Positions 24,681-34,009 are shown, numbered from the stretch's first letter. The stretch is DNA of 64,000 nucleotides from JBEVOS01 sp964563395 (GCA_964563395.1 CAZLWK010000001.1:186001-250000); one strand, 5' to 3'. Made by a program: numbers and translations. Notes: generated from the sequence alone by a model not told the origin.

Positions 24681-27269
24681 CTAGGCCGCTTCCAACGCGC
24701 TCACGCGCAGTTTCGAGACATGGATGTTATAGGCCGGGTCGACGCTTGAGAGGCGCGCGCGGAATTCGAACCAGCGCGCCTGATAATCGCCGACGCTCAC
24801 GCGGTTCCAGGCGCCGAAATCGGAATCGGCGCTCGCTTTCGCGCGCACCTCGATCGCGAGATCGGCGTCGCCGGAATCGGCGCCGTCCCAATCGGTCCAG
24901 GAATCGACCATGCCGGCGCGGTCGTCGATCCGATCGAGCGTGTTGACGACCACGCTTTCAGTGTCGGTGAAGAGCCGCACGCGCTTGTCGGCGCCCAGAT
25001 CGATCGCATGGGCGAAGGAATAGACGCCCTCGGCGGCGACGCCGCCATAGGAATCCCAATCGTCCAGGCCGTCCACGTCCGGCGCGTCATCGATGAGGCC
25101 CACGCCGATGATGCGCAGGCTTTCGCCGTCGCCGGCCGTGCCAGCATGCGCGCCGGCGAAGGCCGCGTCCTCGATGATCGTCTCGGTCTCGGTCAGTTCG
25201 GCGATCTGGCCGCCGGCGGCCGTCACCGCCGCGATCGTCGGCGCCTGCACGCCCGATGAATCGAACGCGCGCGCCATATAGACGCCCGGCTTAAACGGCA
25301 GGAGCGCGCTGATCGCATCGCCCGGCGCATCAGCGCCGAGCGTGACGCCGTTCTTCCAATCGACCGCGACGCCGGGCGCGACATGGCGGAACGCGATGCG
25401 CCCGCCGACGCGCACGTCGAGATCGGGGTGGCGCGTCCATGAGAGAAGCGCCACGCCCGACAAGGCCTGCAGATTGAGGCCGGTGACGGGCGCGGGCGCG
25501 GCGGCGAGGCCGGCCACCTCTTTTAGGGATTGCACCCAGGCCGAGACCGCGCCGCGTTGCGTTTTCGCGCGCACGCGCACGCGCCAGAGGCCCGGCGCCA
25601 CATCGTCGAGCCCGAACGTGCGCTCGTCCGACACCGTGAGCGGGCGCCATACGAGCGCGCCGGGCGGCAAGGCCCGCGCCTCATAGGCGGTGACGAAAAT
25701 GTCCTCGCTTGGTGCGAATTCGCCTTCGAGCCGCGCTTTGACGCCAAGGCCGTCGCGCGTCACGTAGAGGCTTTCGGAAAGCGCCGGCGCGCCGGGCGGC
25801 GTCGTCGCGCTGGGATCGTAGCGCCCCAAATAGGTCGGCGTCGGCGCGGCCGCGTCGAGCGCGCCCGCCCAGGCATGCTTGGCGTCGGTTTCGGCGCGCA
25901 ATTCCAATTCGACCGCGCCCTCCGGCGCGAGCGCGCGCCGGCGCACGAGGAATTTACCCGAGACGCCGAGGATCGCGGACTCGATCGTGACGCATTGGCC
26001 CTCCTTCACCTGGCGCGCCTTCGGCTTCCAGACGCCCTGGATCGCGCCGTGCTCGCGCGTGTCGGCGAGCTTGAGCGCCGCAAGCTGGCGCGCTTGACGC
26101 GCGCCGAGCACGAGCGGGAGCTTCACCTCCATGGTGCGCTGCTCGCCCGCATCCTCCTCAAGATAGGTTTCGCTGGTGACGAGCTCGCCGGCGAGCATTT
26201 GATAGCGGTCGTCGGCGTGCGTGAAATAGGGGAGCGCCTGATTGTAACGCTCGCGGCGCGGGCGCGTGTTCAGGAATTTGATCGGGCCGGCGAGGTCGTC
26301 GTCGGTCAAGGTCATCACGCTCACGCGCGGCGCGGCATAGGTCACGCCGAGCTTGCCGCCGACCGGCGTGAATTCGCCGCCGAAGGTCGCGCAGATGTTG
26401 CGCAGATTGGCCGCGCGCTCATCGTCGGCGAGAACGCCGTCGCACCGCCAGGCGAAAAAGTCGGCGACGTTCGCGGCGGCGACGAAAGAGGGCACGTCCA
26501 GAAAGGCGAGCGGCGCGCCGAGGCCGGCGACGCGCACGCCGTTCTGAAACCAGCCGAGGCAATATTGCAGCGCGATGATCGCGCCGTTCCGCGTCCATTC
26601 CCAAGTGTCGGGATCGTCGACACGGTGCGCGCCCGATCCGCCGGGATAGGTGGAATCCTTGCGCGGGTCGTAGCATTTCACGCCGCGGATCACCCAGATC
26701 GGCTGCGGCACGCCGGCGGTGTATTTCTCGCCTTCCGAATAGAGCGCCCAGCGCACATGCGCCACGCCGGACAATTTGTGCGCCGGCGTCCATTCCGGCA
26801 CGGCGTCGCCGAAGCTGAAATGCGATTCCGGTTGGAGGCCGAGAAAGCCCTGCCAATCCATCACCGTCGCATATTTGGAGGACGGGATGTCCGTTTCGAC
26901 GCCGTCGAGCAGAAACTTGACGAAACCCTCGATCGGGCCGGCGTCGGAGAGCGCGAGGAAATATTGCAGATTGCGGTTGCGGTCGAACGTGGTGGCGAAG
27001 GCGACCGTGCCGGCGACGCCGATTTCGCCGACCGCCACTTGCGTCGGTTCGTTCGCTTGCGCGCTGATCTGGACGGGCGTGCCGAAATCGGCGCGCGTCG
27101 GGGCGCTCGCGCGGCCGCGAAAGAACGAGGCGGCCGTCGACAAGGCGAGAAAGATTTTCGGCGACCACAAGATGAGGTTGCCGACCGCCGCGGCGAACGC
27201 GCCCGATCCGGTGATCGCCAGCGCGGCCTGCGCGAAGAAGGCGGACACCGCATAAACGACTTGAGGCAT
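24681..27269 (-). CDS. Tail tip / central hub protein (lambda J-like)
   Basis: 862 residues, the largest phage product. A hydrophobic N-terminal ~50 residues is followed by a baseplate-hub region (ECMTLTDDDLAGPIKFLNTRPRRERYNQA-like), then repeated fibronectin-like beta domains in the C-half (VTAYEARALPPGALVWRPL, FGLDDVAPGLWRVRVRAKTQRGAVS). Its position after the NlpC-like gene matches lambda J and siphovirus tip attachment proteins, which form the tail hub and contact the receptor. Confidence 0.82.
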   Translation of the reverse strand: MPQVVYAVSAFFAQAALAITGSGAFAAAVGNLILWSPKIFLALSTAASFFRGRASAPTRADFGTPVQISAQANEPTQVAVGEIGVAGTVAFATTFDRNRNLQYFLALSDAGPIEGFVKFLLDGVETDIPSSKYATVMDWQGFLGLQPESHFSFGDAVPEWTPAHKLSGVAHVRWALYSEGEKYTAGVPQPIWVIRGVKCYDPRKDSTYPGGSGAHRVDDPDTWEWTRNGAIIALQYCLGWFQNGVRVAGLGAPLAFLDVPSFVAAANVADFFAWRCDGVLADDERAANLRNICATFGGEFTPVGGKLGVTYAAPRVSVMTLTDDDLAGPIKFLNTRPRRERYNQALPYFTHADDRYQMLAGELVTSETYLEEDAGEQRTMEVKLPLVLGARQARQLAALKLADTREHGAIQGVWKPKARQVKEGQCVTIESAILGVSGKFLVRRRALAPEGAVELELRAETDAKHAWAGALDAAAPTPTYLGRYDPSATTPPGAPALSESLYVTRDGLGVKARLEGEFAPSEDIFVTAYEARALPPGALVWRPLTVSDERTFGLDDVAPGLWRVRVRAKTQRGAVSAWVQSLKEVAGLAAAPAPVTGLNLQALSGVALLSWTRHPDLDVRVGGRIAFRHVAPGVAVDWKNGVTLGADAPGDAISALLPFKPGVYMARAFDSSGVQAPTIAAVTAAGGQIAELTETETIIEDAAFAGAHAGTAGDGESLRIIGVGLIDDAPDVDGLDDWDSYGGVAAEGVYSFAHAIDLGADKRVRLFTDTESVVVNTLDRIDDRAGMVDSWTDWDGADSGDADLAIEVRAKASADSDFGAWNRVSVGDYQARWFEFRARLSSVDPAYNIHVSKLRVSALEAA

Positions 27270-27302
27270 CGGCGGCGCCGTAAGGGGAGAGGTGCGCGCG
27301 CG

Positions 27303-27728
27303 CTAAACGCGCCAGGCCAGGATCGCGCCGTGCATCGGCAGCGCCGTGAATCGTCCGGCGGACGCATCGGGCGCCGCGAAGCCGAAGGCGTGCGGGCCGG
27401 CGCAGAGCGCGAGCGCGCAATAATCGAGCGGGCCATCGCCGGGGCCTTCGAAGCCGACGAGATCGCCGACCAAGGCCGCCGCCGGGGCGATCGGAGCGGC
27501 GCGCGCCTCGACCGCCTCCACGAGCGATGAAAAGCCCGCTTCGCGCAAGCGCCGCAGCGCGCCGAAGCGCGACGTATAGGGCTTCAAATCGAGCGCGGGC
27601 TTATCGAGCGCGGCCAGATGGAAGGCCGCCATTTGCACGCAATCGGCGAGGCCCCACGCAAATAGCGCGTCCTGGAAGCGCGCGCGTGCGGCCTCCACGG
27701 CCGCGACGCGCTTGAGGAGATCGGCCAT
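27303..27728 (-). CDS. Tail-associated cysteine peptidase-like protein (DUF6950/NlpC-P60 position)
   Basis: 141 residues; start ATG 27728 overlaps the upstream stop (ATGA). FAWGLADCVQMAAFHLA has the WGxxDC arrangement seen in NlpC/P60-type active sites, with a candidate His in GPHAFGF. It sits exactly where lambda K/GTA NlpC peptidases sit, before the tip protein, so a cell-wall opening role during infection is likely. DUF6950 membership is inferred from the motif. Confidence 0.72.
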   Translation of the reverse strand: MADLLKRVAAVEAARARFQDALFAWGLADCVQMAAFHLAALDKPALDLKPYTSRFGALRRLREAGFSSLVEAVEARAAPIAPAAALVGDLVGFEGPGDGPLDYCALALCAGPHAFGFAAPDASAGRFTALPMHGAILAWRV

Positions 27729-28381
27729 CAGAACACCGGCACGCCGGAGAAGGGCGAGCGCGGCGACACCAGGGGCCCGTTGGTCGTGGCGCCGCCGCCC
27801 GTATAGGTCGGCCGCGCATCGTCGAGCGCGCCCCAGGGCAATTGGCGCGAGGCGTCGGGCACATATTGAAAGCCGCGCTCGCCGGGCCAGACGATCTGAT
27901 GAAAGCGATCGGTGCGGCGCGCGGTGTCGTCGGCGAAAAAGAGCCATTCCCACGCGCTCGCGACATCGAGCGTGATGGCGGTGCTGTCGCCGATCTCGAT
28001 CTCGGCCGTGTCGAGAAAGCCGAAAAAGGCGAGTTCTGGATCGGCGACGGGCGTCAGCGTCTCGCGATCGATGACGCAATCATATATCGACACGCGCGAG
28101 CCTTGGGCGAGATAGTCGCGCGCCTCAAGGAAGAGATTGTTATTGAGGCCCGCCAGCGTGAGGCGCAAGCGCGGCGCTTCATTGCCGACGCTGCCCTCGA
28201 TCGCCTCCATCGAGCCGAACACGCCGTCCTCGCCCGGCACGCCGGTGCCGGTATAGGTTTCGCCGTTGAGCGTGATCTGGCCGCGACCCATGAAAAAGCG
28301 CGCCGTGTAGCCCGGCAATTCCAGCTTGGCCGCGAAGAATTGAAGGACGACCGGCTCGTCGAGCGCGGTGGCGAGGCTCAT
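27728..28381 (-). CDS. Minor tail protein
   Basis: 217 residues, beta-rich (LPGYTARFFMGRGQITLNGETYTGTG, FFGFLDTAEIEIGDSTAITLDVASAWEWLFF). It occupies the lambda L/GTA DUF2163-like slot between the distal tail protein and the peptidase. Overlaps on both sides place it in the tail operon. No catalytic motif is visible. Confidence 0.7.
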   Translation of the reverse strand: MSLATALDEPVVLQFFAAKLELPGYTARFFMGRGQITLNGETYTGTGVPGEDGVFGSMEAIEGSVGNEAPRLRLTLAGLNNNLFLEARDYLAQGSRVSIYDCVIDRETLTPVADPELAFFGFLDTAEIEIGDSTAITLDVASAWEWLFFADDTARRTDRFHQIVWPGERGFQYVPDASRQLPWGALDDARPTYTGGGATTNGPLVSPRSPFSGVPVF

Positions 28382-28974
28382 CCCATTTCCTCGATGGAGA
28401 AGGACAGCGTATAGGCGCGATTGGCCGCAACCGTGTAGGGCACATCGTTCGCCACGATCAGGCCCTCGATCTTTGGGCTGGCGAGTTCGATGTCGGCATT
28501 ATCGGCCGGCGCGTAGCGCAAGGGCGGGCGGAAATGGATTTCGCCCGCGCCCGATCCGTCCGCCGCGCCGTCCTCGGTGAGCATCTTCAATTCGCGGCGC
28601 CCGCCGGTGGTGATCACCGAAAAATACTGGCCGGCCTTCCACGCATAGAGCGGGCTGGCCCCGTCGATGACGAGGCTCGTGCCGGTTTGGCCCGCGCCAT
28701 TGACCTTGGGCGCGCCGGGCGCGCCGATCGCGGCTTGCGGCTGCGGCCAAGGGAAAAGCACGGTGTCGGAGACGCCGAGCGCCAGCTTGGCGATCCATTC
28801 GCGTGCGACATTCGGCTCCATCGCCGGCATGGTGACGTCGATGGCGAAATAATCGGCGAGGCGCAGCGCGACTTGCGCCTTGCCGGTGATCGGTGAGCGA
28901 AACACCGAGCGCACGCTTTTATAACGCGGCGTGATCGAGGCCGGCAGGGGCGTCGACGGAAGCGTGATCGGCAT
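28378..28974 (-). CDS. Minor/distal tail protein
   Basis: 198 residues following the tape measure gene, the usual distal-tail slot. Contains VRSVFRSPITGKAQVALRLADYF and a tyrosine-rich beta C-terminus. Function is assigned from position and size; no family motif is certain. Confidence 0.68.
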   Translation of the reverse strand: MPITLPSTPLPASITPRYKSVRSVFRSPITGKAQVALRLADYFAIDVTMPAMEPNVAREWIAKLALGVSDTVLFPWPQPQAAIGAPGAPKVNGAGQTGTSLVIDGASPLYAWKAGQYFSVITTGGRRELKMLTEDGAADGSGAGEIHFRPPLRYAPADNADIELASPKIEGLIVANDVPYTVAANRAYTLSFSIEEMG

Positions 28975-28988
28975 CGGCGCGCCTTTCC

Positions 28989-31271
28989 TTAAAGGGTGGA
29001 GAAGGCGCGCCGCGCCGCATCGCCCCGCGCCATTTGGCGCGAGATTTGGACAGCTTGCGCGACGCCGGCGACGATCTTTTGATCGATATGGCTGGCCATA
29101 ACGGCGTCATTGGCGTGGATGACGACATGCACGTCGCCGCCGGCCGATTGCCCGCCTTGCACCGCGCCCGCCGGGATCACCGTGAGGCCCGCCGCGCCGG
29201 CGAAGATCGGTTCGGGACCGTTCTCGCCCGCAATGCCCCACTGGCCCGGTTGGAGCGTGCCGCCATCGGCGAAGAAACCGCCGAACGCGCCGAGCACGTC
29301 GCCGATGATGCCGACCATCCCGCCGCCCGCCATCGGGCCGCGCGAGGCGCCCATGGCCGACCAGAGAAAGTCTTTCAGCCAGCCGGCGCCGGCGCGCATC
29401 AAAGTCTCGACATCCTCGCCGAAGAACACATCCCAAAGCGTCTGGCGCCAGATTTGGCCGAGCGTGTCGCCGAGATTGGACCAATCATTCTGGACGAAGG
29501 CGGTTTCAAGCGCCTTGGAGACGGAATCGGCGGCGCGCAGCGCGGCCTCATACACCTCCACCTCGCGATTGAAGATCACCGGTTCGATCAGGATCGGCGC
29601 TTGAAGCGGGCCGAAGCGTTCGAGTTCTTCGGTCAGCTTTTGCTGCGCGCGCGCCATCTCCTCATAGGAGAGGGGATCGACATCGAAGCGGTTTTGCGAC
29701 GGCGTGAAGCGGCCGCCGATTCCGTCGCCGAGCGCCGGCGGGGCGTCAGGCGGCGTTTCCGGTTGCGGGAAATCCTTGACGCCTTCCGCGATGGCGCCGG
29801 CCTCGTAAGCCTCGCGTTCGGCGAGCGCGTAGAGCCGGCGACCCAGAGCGTGATCGGCGAGCCGCGCGCGTTCACCCGTAGCGGGGTCCGTCGCATAGTG
29901 CGTGCTCAGATATTCCATGATCCCGGCGGCGCCCATGTTCTGGACCGCGAGATTGCGCGCCTGTTCAGCCGTCAAGTACCAAGCATCGCCGCGCACATTG
30001 CGCTGCTGCTCTTCCGACATCGAGTGATAGATGCGGCGGCCTTCCGTTTGAAGGCCGCGCCAGATCGGCGATGACCTGAACGCGTTTTCGGTCAGCGCCT
30101 CGATCCCGCGGGAAAGATTGCGCGTCTGACCGGACGACCAATTCGTGAGCGCGGTGAGAAAGTCCAGGATGCCGCTTTCGCCGATGACGATGCCCAATTC
30201 CTCGAACGAGGCTTTGAGCCCGTCGACGGCGCCGGCGAAGCCTTGCGTGCGCGCCTGCGCCATGTCGGCGGCGTTCGCGGCGGGGATCACCTCGTCGCGA
30301 TAGCGGCGCACGCCGTCCGCGCCTTCATTCATGAGCGCGATGGCCTGGCGCTGCGCGTCGACGCCGAAGATCGTCACCAGATTGTAATTGCGCTGCTCGT
30401 CGCTCAAGCCGGCGAAGGCGGTGCGCAATTGCTCGGCGACCGCGTCAAGGCCGATGAAGGCGCCTTGCGCGTCATAGAAGCGAAGCTGCAGCGCCTCCAT
30501 CGCCGCGCGCGCTTCCTCGCTTTGCGGCACGAGCCGGGCGAGGAAGGTGCGCGAGGCCGTGCCGGTGTCGGAGCCGGACGAGCCGAGCGCGGTGGCCGTG
30601 AGCGCCAAGAGCGCATTGAAATCCTGCAGCGAGAGTCCCGCGTCGCGGGCCGCGGCGCCGCCTTGCTGCAGGGCGAGATTGTAATCGCCAAGATCGAAGG
30701 CGGTCGAATTGATGACGCCGGCCGCGCCTTGCACGACATCGGCCATGTCCTCGGTTTCGAGGCGAAACACTTGAGTCGCGCGCGCGGCGATCGTGGCGGC
30801 GTCGGCGTAAGTCCCGCCGGTCGCCTGCGCCATGATCACGGCCGCGTCGAGCGCGCCCGCGGAAAGGTCGCTGATTGAGACGCCGGCGCGCACCAATTCC
30901 TGCGCGGCGGCGTTGGCGTTTCGCGCGCCGATATTGAAGGCGAGGCCGGTGCGGCGGATCGCCTGCTCGGCGCGGGTCAATTGATCGGCGGTGGCGCCGG
31001 TCAGCGCGCGGATCGAGCCCATCGCGCGCTCGAATTGCGCGGCGCTGTTCACAAGGCCCGCGACCGCGCGCGTCACGCCCTCGATCGAGGCCTCAAGGCC
31101 CAGAAAGCCGAGCGCGAATTGCGCGCCGTCGAAGGCGCGCGCGATCGCGCGCGAGGCCGATTGGCTTTGGCCGGCGAAGCTGTTCAGGCTGCGCCGCGCA
31201 TCCTCGATGCCGGCGCGGAATTTCGATGAATCCGCGCTCACCTCTGCGCGCAAGCCGACCAATTCAGCCAT
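28989..31271 (-). CDS. Tail tape measure protein (TP901 type)
   Basis: 760 residues. AQFERAMGSIRALTGATADQLTRAEQAIRRTG...ATGGTYADAATIAARATQVFRLETEDMADVVQGAAGVINST is the TP901 tape-measure core. The rest is helical, with a glycine-rich C-terminus. It sets tail length during assembly around a chaperone complex made by the two genes just before it. The modest length suggests a tail near 100 nm, using the usual rule of thumb. Confidence 0.92.
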   Translation of the reverse strand: MAELVGLRAEVSADSSKFRAGIEDARRSLNSFAGQSQSASRAIARAFDGAQFALGFLGLEASIEGVTRAVAGLVNSAAQFERAMGSIRALTGATADQLTRAEQAIRRTGLAFNIGARNANAAAQELVRAGVSISDLSAGALDAAVIMAQATGGTYADAATIAARATQVFRLETEDMADVVQGAAGVINSTAFDLGDYNLALQQGGAAARDAGLSLQDFNALLALTATALGSSGSDTGTASRTFLARLVPQSEEARAAMEALQLRFYDAQGAFIGLDAVAEQLRTAFAGLSDEQRNYNLVTIFGVDAQRQAIALMNEGADGVRRYRDEVIPAANAADMAQARTQGFAGAVDGLKASFEELGIVIGESGILDFLTALTNWSSGQTRNLSRGIEALTENAFRSSPIWRGLQTEGRRIYHSMSEEQQRNVRGDAWYLTAEQARNLAVQNMGAAGIMEYLSTHYATDPATGERARLADHALGRRLYALAEREAYEAGAIAEGVKDFPQPETPPDAPPALGDGIGGRFTPSQNRFDVDPLSYEEMARAQQKLTEELERFGPLQAPILIEPVIFNREVEVYEAALRAADSVSKALETAFVQNDWSNLGDTLGQIWRQTLWDVFFGEDVETLMRAGAGWLKDFLWSAMGASRGPMAGGGMVGIIGDVLGAFGGFFADGGTLQPGQWGIAGENGPEPIFAGAAGLTVIPAGAVQGGQSAGGDVHVVIHANDAVMASHIDQKIVAGVAQAVQISRQMARGDAARRAFSTL

Positions 31272-31300
31272 ATCGGATCACGCGCAGAGGGAGGGAGGCG

Positions 31301-31579
31301 TTACGATGAACGAGGCGGCAAGAAGCCCAGGAGCTTGGCGCGCACCTCTTCGGGATCGGGCGGGGCGATGCTCGCCGGCGGCCGGTCCAGCTTGGGCATG
31401 AAATCGTCCGGCGACTTGGCCGGCGCGTCACGCCCGCGATTCATGTTGTAGATCGTCGAGGCCACGATGCCCGCGCGCAAATCCGCGCGCCAATCGCCGA
31501 ACGGCTCAAGGCGGGCGAAGAGCGCCCATTCATCGAGTTCGGCCGCGCTCATCCGATGTTCGAGATCGGCGAGCGTCAT
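31301..31579 (-). CDS. Tail assembly chaperone, gpT-like frameshift extension
   Basis: From ATG 31579 the product is 92 residues (LADLEHRMSAAELDEWALFARLEPFGDWRADLRAGIVASTIYNMNRG), which matches the lambda gpT/DUF4035 pattern. The same frame is open upstream, without a stop, to the slippery heptamer at 31639-31645; codons before the ATG read RFRLALALG, also family-like. It is therefore probably made mainly as the C-terminal part of a -1 frameshift fusion with the preceding gene, not as an independent protein. Confidence 0.8.
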   Translation of the reverse strand: MTLADLEHRMSAAELDEWALFARLEPFGDWRADLRAGIVASTIYNMNRGRDAPAKSPDDFMPKLDRPPASIAPPDPEEVRAKLLGFLPPRSS

Positions 31580-31629
31580 GCCGAGCGCCAGCGCGAGGCG
31601 GAAACGAAACCGCCGCGCGCCGTCGCGCC

Positions 31630-32004
31630 TCAGCGCGTCAAAGGGGCGTTTTCATCGCCTTCGGGCGGCGCCATGCCATTGAGGCGCTGCACGGCGGCCA
31701 GCGCCTTGCCGAAGCCGCGCGCGTCGAAGCCGCCGAAGATCGCACGGTCGGCGTCGCAGGCGGTGAACATAGGCGCGCCATTATCATCGATGATGGCGCA
31801 CATCACCATATCGACGAGCACGCGCTCGAACGCGCCGTCGCCGGCCTCGTCGGCTTGCGCCTTGCGGATGGCGATTTGCGTGTCGAGGCGCTGCTTGGCG
31901 GTCATGCCGCGAAAGCGCACATGCCCGCCCCATTCGGGGATGAGCTCGTCCGCGACGGGCAGATGCCCCGTCGCGGCGGCGATCAAAAGAGCGCGATCCA
32001 TCAC
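31630..32004 (-). CDS. Tail assembly chaperone, gpG-like
   Basis: 124 residues between the tail tube and tape measure genes. IAAATGHLPVADELIPEWGGHVRFRGMTAKQRLD is typical of siphovirus tail chaperones. Its last codons contain C CCT TTG, a canonical X-XXY-YYZ slippery site in the correct frame, 7-9 nucleotides before the stop. Start overlaps the tail tube gene by ATGA. Confidence 0.85.
   Translation of the reverse strand: MMDRALLIAAATGHLPVADELIPEWGGHVRFRGMTAKQRLDTQIAIRKAQADEAGDGAFERVLVDMVMCAIIDDNGAPMFTACDADRAIFGGFDARGFGKALAAVQRLNGMAPPEGDENAPLTR
31639..31645 (-). promoter_or_regulatory. Programmed -1 frameshift heptamer CCCTTTG
   Basis: Read on minus, zero-frame codons GCC CCT TTG contain C-CCT-TTG. 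A -1 slip re-pairs CCT to CCC and TTG to TTT and enters the frame of the gpT-like ORF, which has no stop until 31301. Both frames were checked codon by codon. Confidence 0.75.
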
Positions 32005-32441
32005 GACCAGCTATAGGCGCCGGAGAGCGTCAGATTGATCGACAGATCAGCCTTGGCGTTCGCGCCGACCTTGGTCGGCATCGAGGTCACGAAGGCCTTG
32101 AAATCGATCTGATTGGGTTCGAGCGTGGTCGGGAAAATCACCTGGAAATTGCGCAATTGGCGCCCGGTCAGCGCTTCGCGGCATTCCAATTGACCCGCGT
32201 CATTCGGGATGAAATTGCCCTGCAGCGCAAGCGAGCCGCCATCGATGAGGCCGGCGATGCGCTCGATGAATTGCGAGCCGAGATGCGTCGCCTCGATCAA
32301 GGTGAGCGTGGGCGAGGGGCCGTCCACGTCCATGATCTCTTCGATCGTGAGGAAGGAATCGCCGGCGGCGTCGACGCTCGCGGCGTCGGCCGTGCCGATC
32401 TTGACCAGGAGTCCCTGGCCGGAAAATGCTTTCGTCGTCAT
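32001..32441 (-). CDS. Major tail tube protein
   Basis: 146 residues: GQGLLVKIGTADAASVDAAGDSFLTIEEIMDVDGPS... and a C-terminus NAKADLSINLTLSGAYSWS typical of lambda V-like tail tube subunits. It precedes the chaperone pair and tape measure and follows the tail terminator-like gene, giving the standard order. Confidence 0.85.
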   Translation of the reverse strand: MTTKAFSGQGLLVKIGTADAASVDAAGDSFLTIEEIMDVDGPSPTLTLIEATHLGSQFIERIAGLIDGGSLALQGNFIPNDAGQLECREALTGRQLRNFQVIFPTTLEPNQIDFKAFVTSMPTKVGANAKADLSINLTLSGAYSWS

Positions 32442-32483
32442 GTGTGTTGGCTTTCAGCCAAGGGAGTGCGAGGCCGGTCTCGA

Positions 32484-32888
32484 TCAGGCGCGCGTGAGCG
32501 CGATGAAAACGAGTTCACGGCAGAAGGATCGCCGCTTGCGGTCGGCGTCATCGAAGGCGCCGGCGCCGTCATGTTCGCCCTGATAGGTGCAGGACATGAG
32601 CGTCGCGGGCGGATCGGCGCGCCATCCGTCAAGCGCGCTTTTGAGCGCCGCGCCGAGCGCGAGCGCGGCCCGATACGTCGAAGCGTGCGCCTCGATCGCG
32701 ATCGGAATGGTGTGCACGCTCTTGGAATCGTCGAGCGTGTCATCGGGGCTTGTGTCCTCGCGCCGATACACAAGGTAGGGCGGCGTGCTATCGCCGGGCG
32801 CCTCGACGGGATAGAGGCGCGGGCCGCCGAGGAGCGCGATCAGGGCGGCGTCCGCCTCAAGGCGCGCGACGAGATCGGCCTCGATCAT
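32484..32888 (-). CDS. Tail completion/terminator protein (DUF3168)
   Basis: 134 residues starting MIEADLVARLEADAALIALLGG..RLYP, the DUF3168 signature, with SPDDTLDDSKSVHTIPIAIEAHA in the middle. Start ATG 32888 overlaps the sliding-clamp gene stop by ATGA. Thus the clamp gene is co-translated with a tail gene. It should cap the tail tube at the head end. Confidence 0.87.
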   Translation of the reverse strand: MIEADLVARLEADAALIALLGGPRLYPVEAPGDSTPPYLVYRREDTSPDDTLDDSKSVHTIPIAIEAHASTYRAALALGAALKSALDGWRADPPATLMSCTYQGEHDGAGAFDDADRKRRSFCRELVFIALTRA

Positions 32889-34006
32889 GCCACGCGCAGC
32901 GGCATGAGCACCGCCAGGCAATGGGGATCGGCCGGATCGCGCGCGATCATCGGCGCGCCGTTCGCATTGATCGTGAGGGCGATGTCCTCGCCGGCGGTCT
33001 GGGCGAGAATTTCAGCGAGCATGCGCCCATCGAAGCCGACATCGCAGGCGCCGTCGAAATCGGCGGGGCATTCGTCGCTCGCTTCGAAGGCGTCGGGATT
33101 TCGCGCGCTGGCGCGCACCGCGCCATCGGCGAAGGCGAGCTTGACCGAGCGGCTTTTGTCTTGGGAAACGATCGTCACGCGCGACAAGGCTGCGATGAGA
33201 TCGGCGCGGGCGAGCCGCGCCTCAAGGCTTTCCGGCGTCGGTTTCGGGATCACGCGCTGATATTCGGGGAACGTGCCCTCCACCAGCTTGGTGAGAAGGG
33301 CCGCGCCCGGAACGGCGACGCGCAGCGTCGCGCGGCTCAATTCCACGCGCACGAGATCGGCGCCGTCGATCAGCTTGACGATGTCGTCGACCGCGCCGCG
33401 CGGCACGATCGCGCCGGCGATGTCGGCCGCGCCTTCGGGCGCTGGCACGGTGGCGAGCGCCAAACGCGCCCCGTCCGTCGCCGCGCTGGCGAGGCGGGGT
33501 TCGGCCTCTATCTCCGCGCGCACGTGGAGATAGAGGCCATTGAGATAATAGCGCGTCGCCTCGTTCGACATTGCAAAGCGCGTGCGCTCGATCAGATAGC
33601 GGAGGTCCGCCGCCGGCATGTCGAAGGCGTGCGCGGGCGCGTGCGCGTCGAAGGCCGGGAAATCCTCGGCCGGCAGCGTCGGGCAATTCATGCGCGCGCG
33701 GCCGGCGCGCACCTCAAGGCGGCCATCGATCGCCGCGATCTCGACGCTGGCCTCGGCGGGCAATTTCCGCGCGAAGCCGGACAGCGTTTCCGCGAACGCG
33801 CACACCGCGCCGGGCGTCGTGATCGAAAGCGTCGGGGCCTCGGCCTCGGCGCGCTGATCGAGATTGGTGGCGGAGATGAACAAGGCGCCGTCGCGCGCCT
33901 CAAGGCGCAGCGTCAAGAGGACGGGGATCGTCGCGCGCCGCTCGACCGCGCCGGAAACGAAGCCGAGCGCCTTAAGCAAGGCCTCGCGCGCGATTGTCAC
34001 ATGCAT
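32885..34006 (-). CDS. dnaN: DNA polymerase III beta-clamp homologue encoded in the head-tail cluster
   Basis: 373 residues, full DnaN length. MHVTIAREALLKALGFVSGAVERRATIPVLLTL matches the first clamp domain, ISATNLDQRAEAEAP the classic strand, ALSRVTIVSQDKSRSVKLAFADGAV the third domain, and the end VLMPLRV mirrors the conserved clamp C-terminus (MPMR-type). Three clamp domains fit at about 1-120, 125-245 and 250-373. It sits between the HK97-gp10 gene (3 bp gap) and DUF3168 (ATGA overlap). No phage DNA polymerase is visible, so it would have to serve or compete with host Pol III and other clamp-binding proteins. Confidence 0.9.
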   Translation of the reverse strand: MHVTIAREALLKALGFVSGAVERRATIPVLLTLRLEARDGALFISATNLDQRAEAEAPTLSITTPGAVCAFAETLSGFARKLPAEASVEIAAIDGRLEVRAGRARMNCPTLPAEDFPAFDAHAPAHAFDMPAADLRYLIERTRFAMSNEATRYYLNGLYLHVRAEIEAEPRLASAATDGARLALATVPAPEGAADIAGAIVPRGAVDDIVKLIDGADLVRVELSRATLRVAVPGAALLTKLVEGTFPEYQRVIPKPTPESLEARLARADLIAALSRVTIVSQDKSRSVKLAFADGAVRASARNPDAFEASDECPADFDGACDVGFDGRMLAEILAQTAGEDIALTINANGAPMIARDPADPHCLAVLMPLRVA

Positions 34007-34009
34007 GGA

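Noticed and set aside
25530..27530. 666-codon open frame on plus
   Set aside because: Antisense to the J-like tail gene; Arg/Ala/Glu-rich shadow with no domain.
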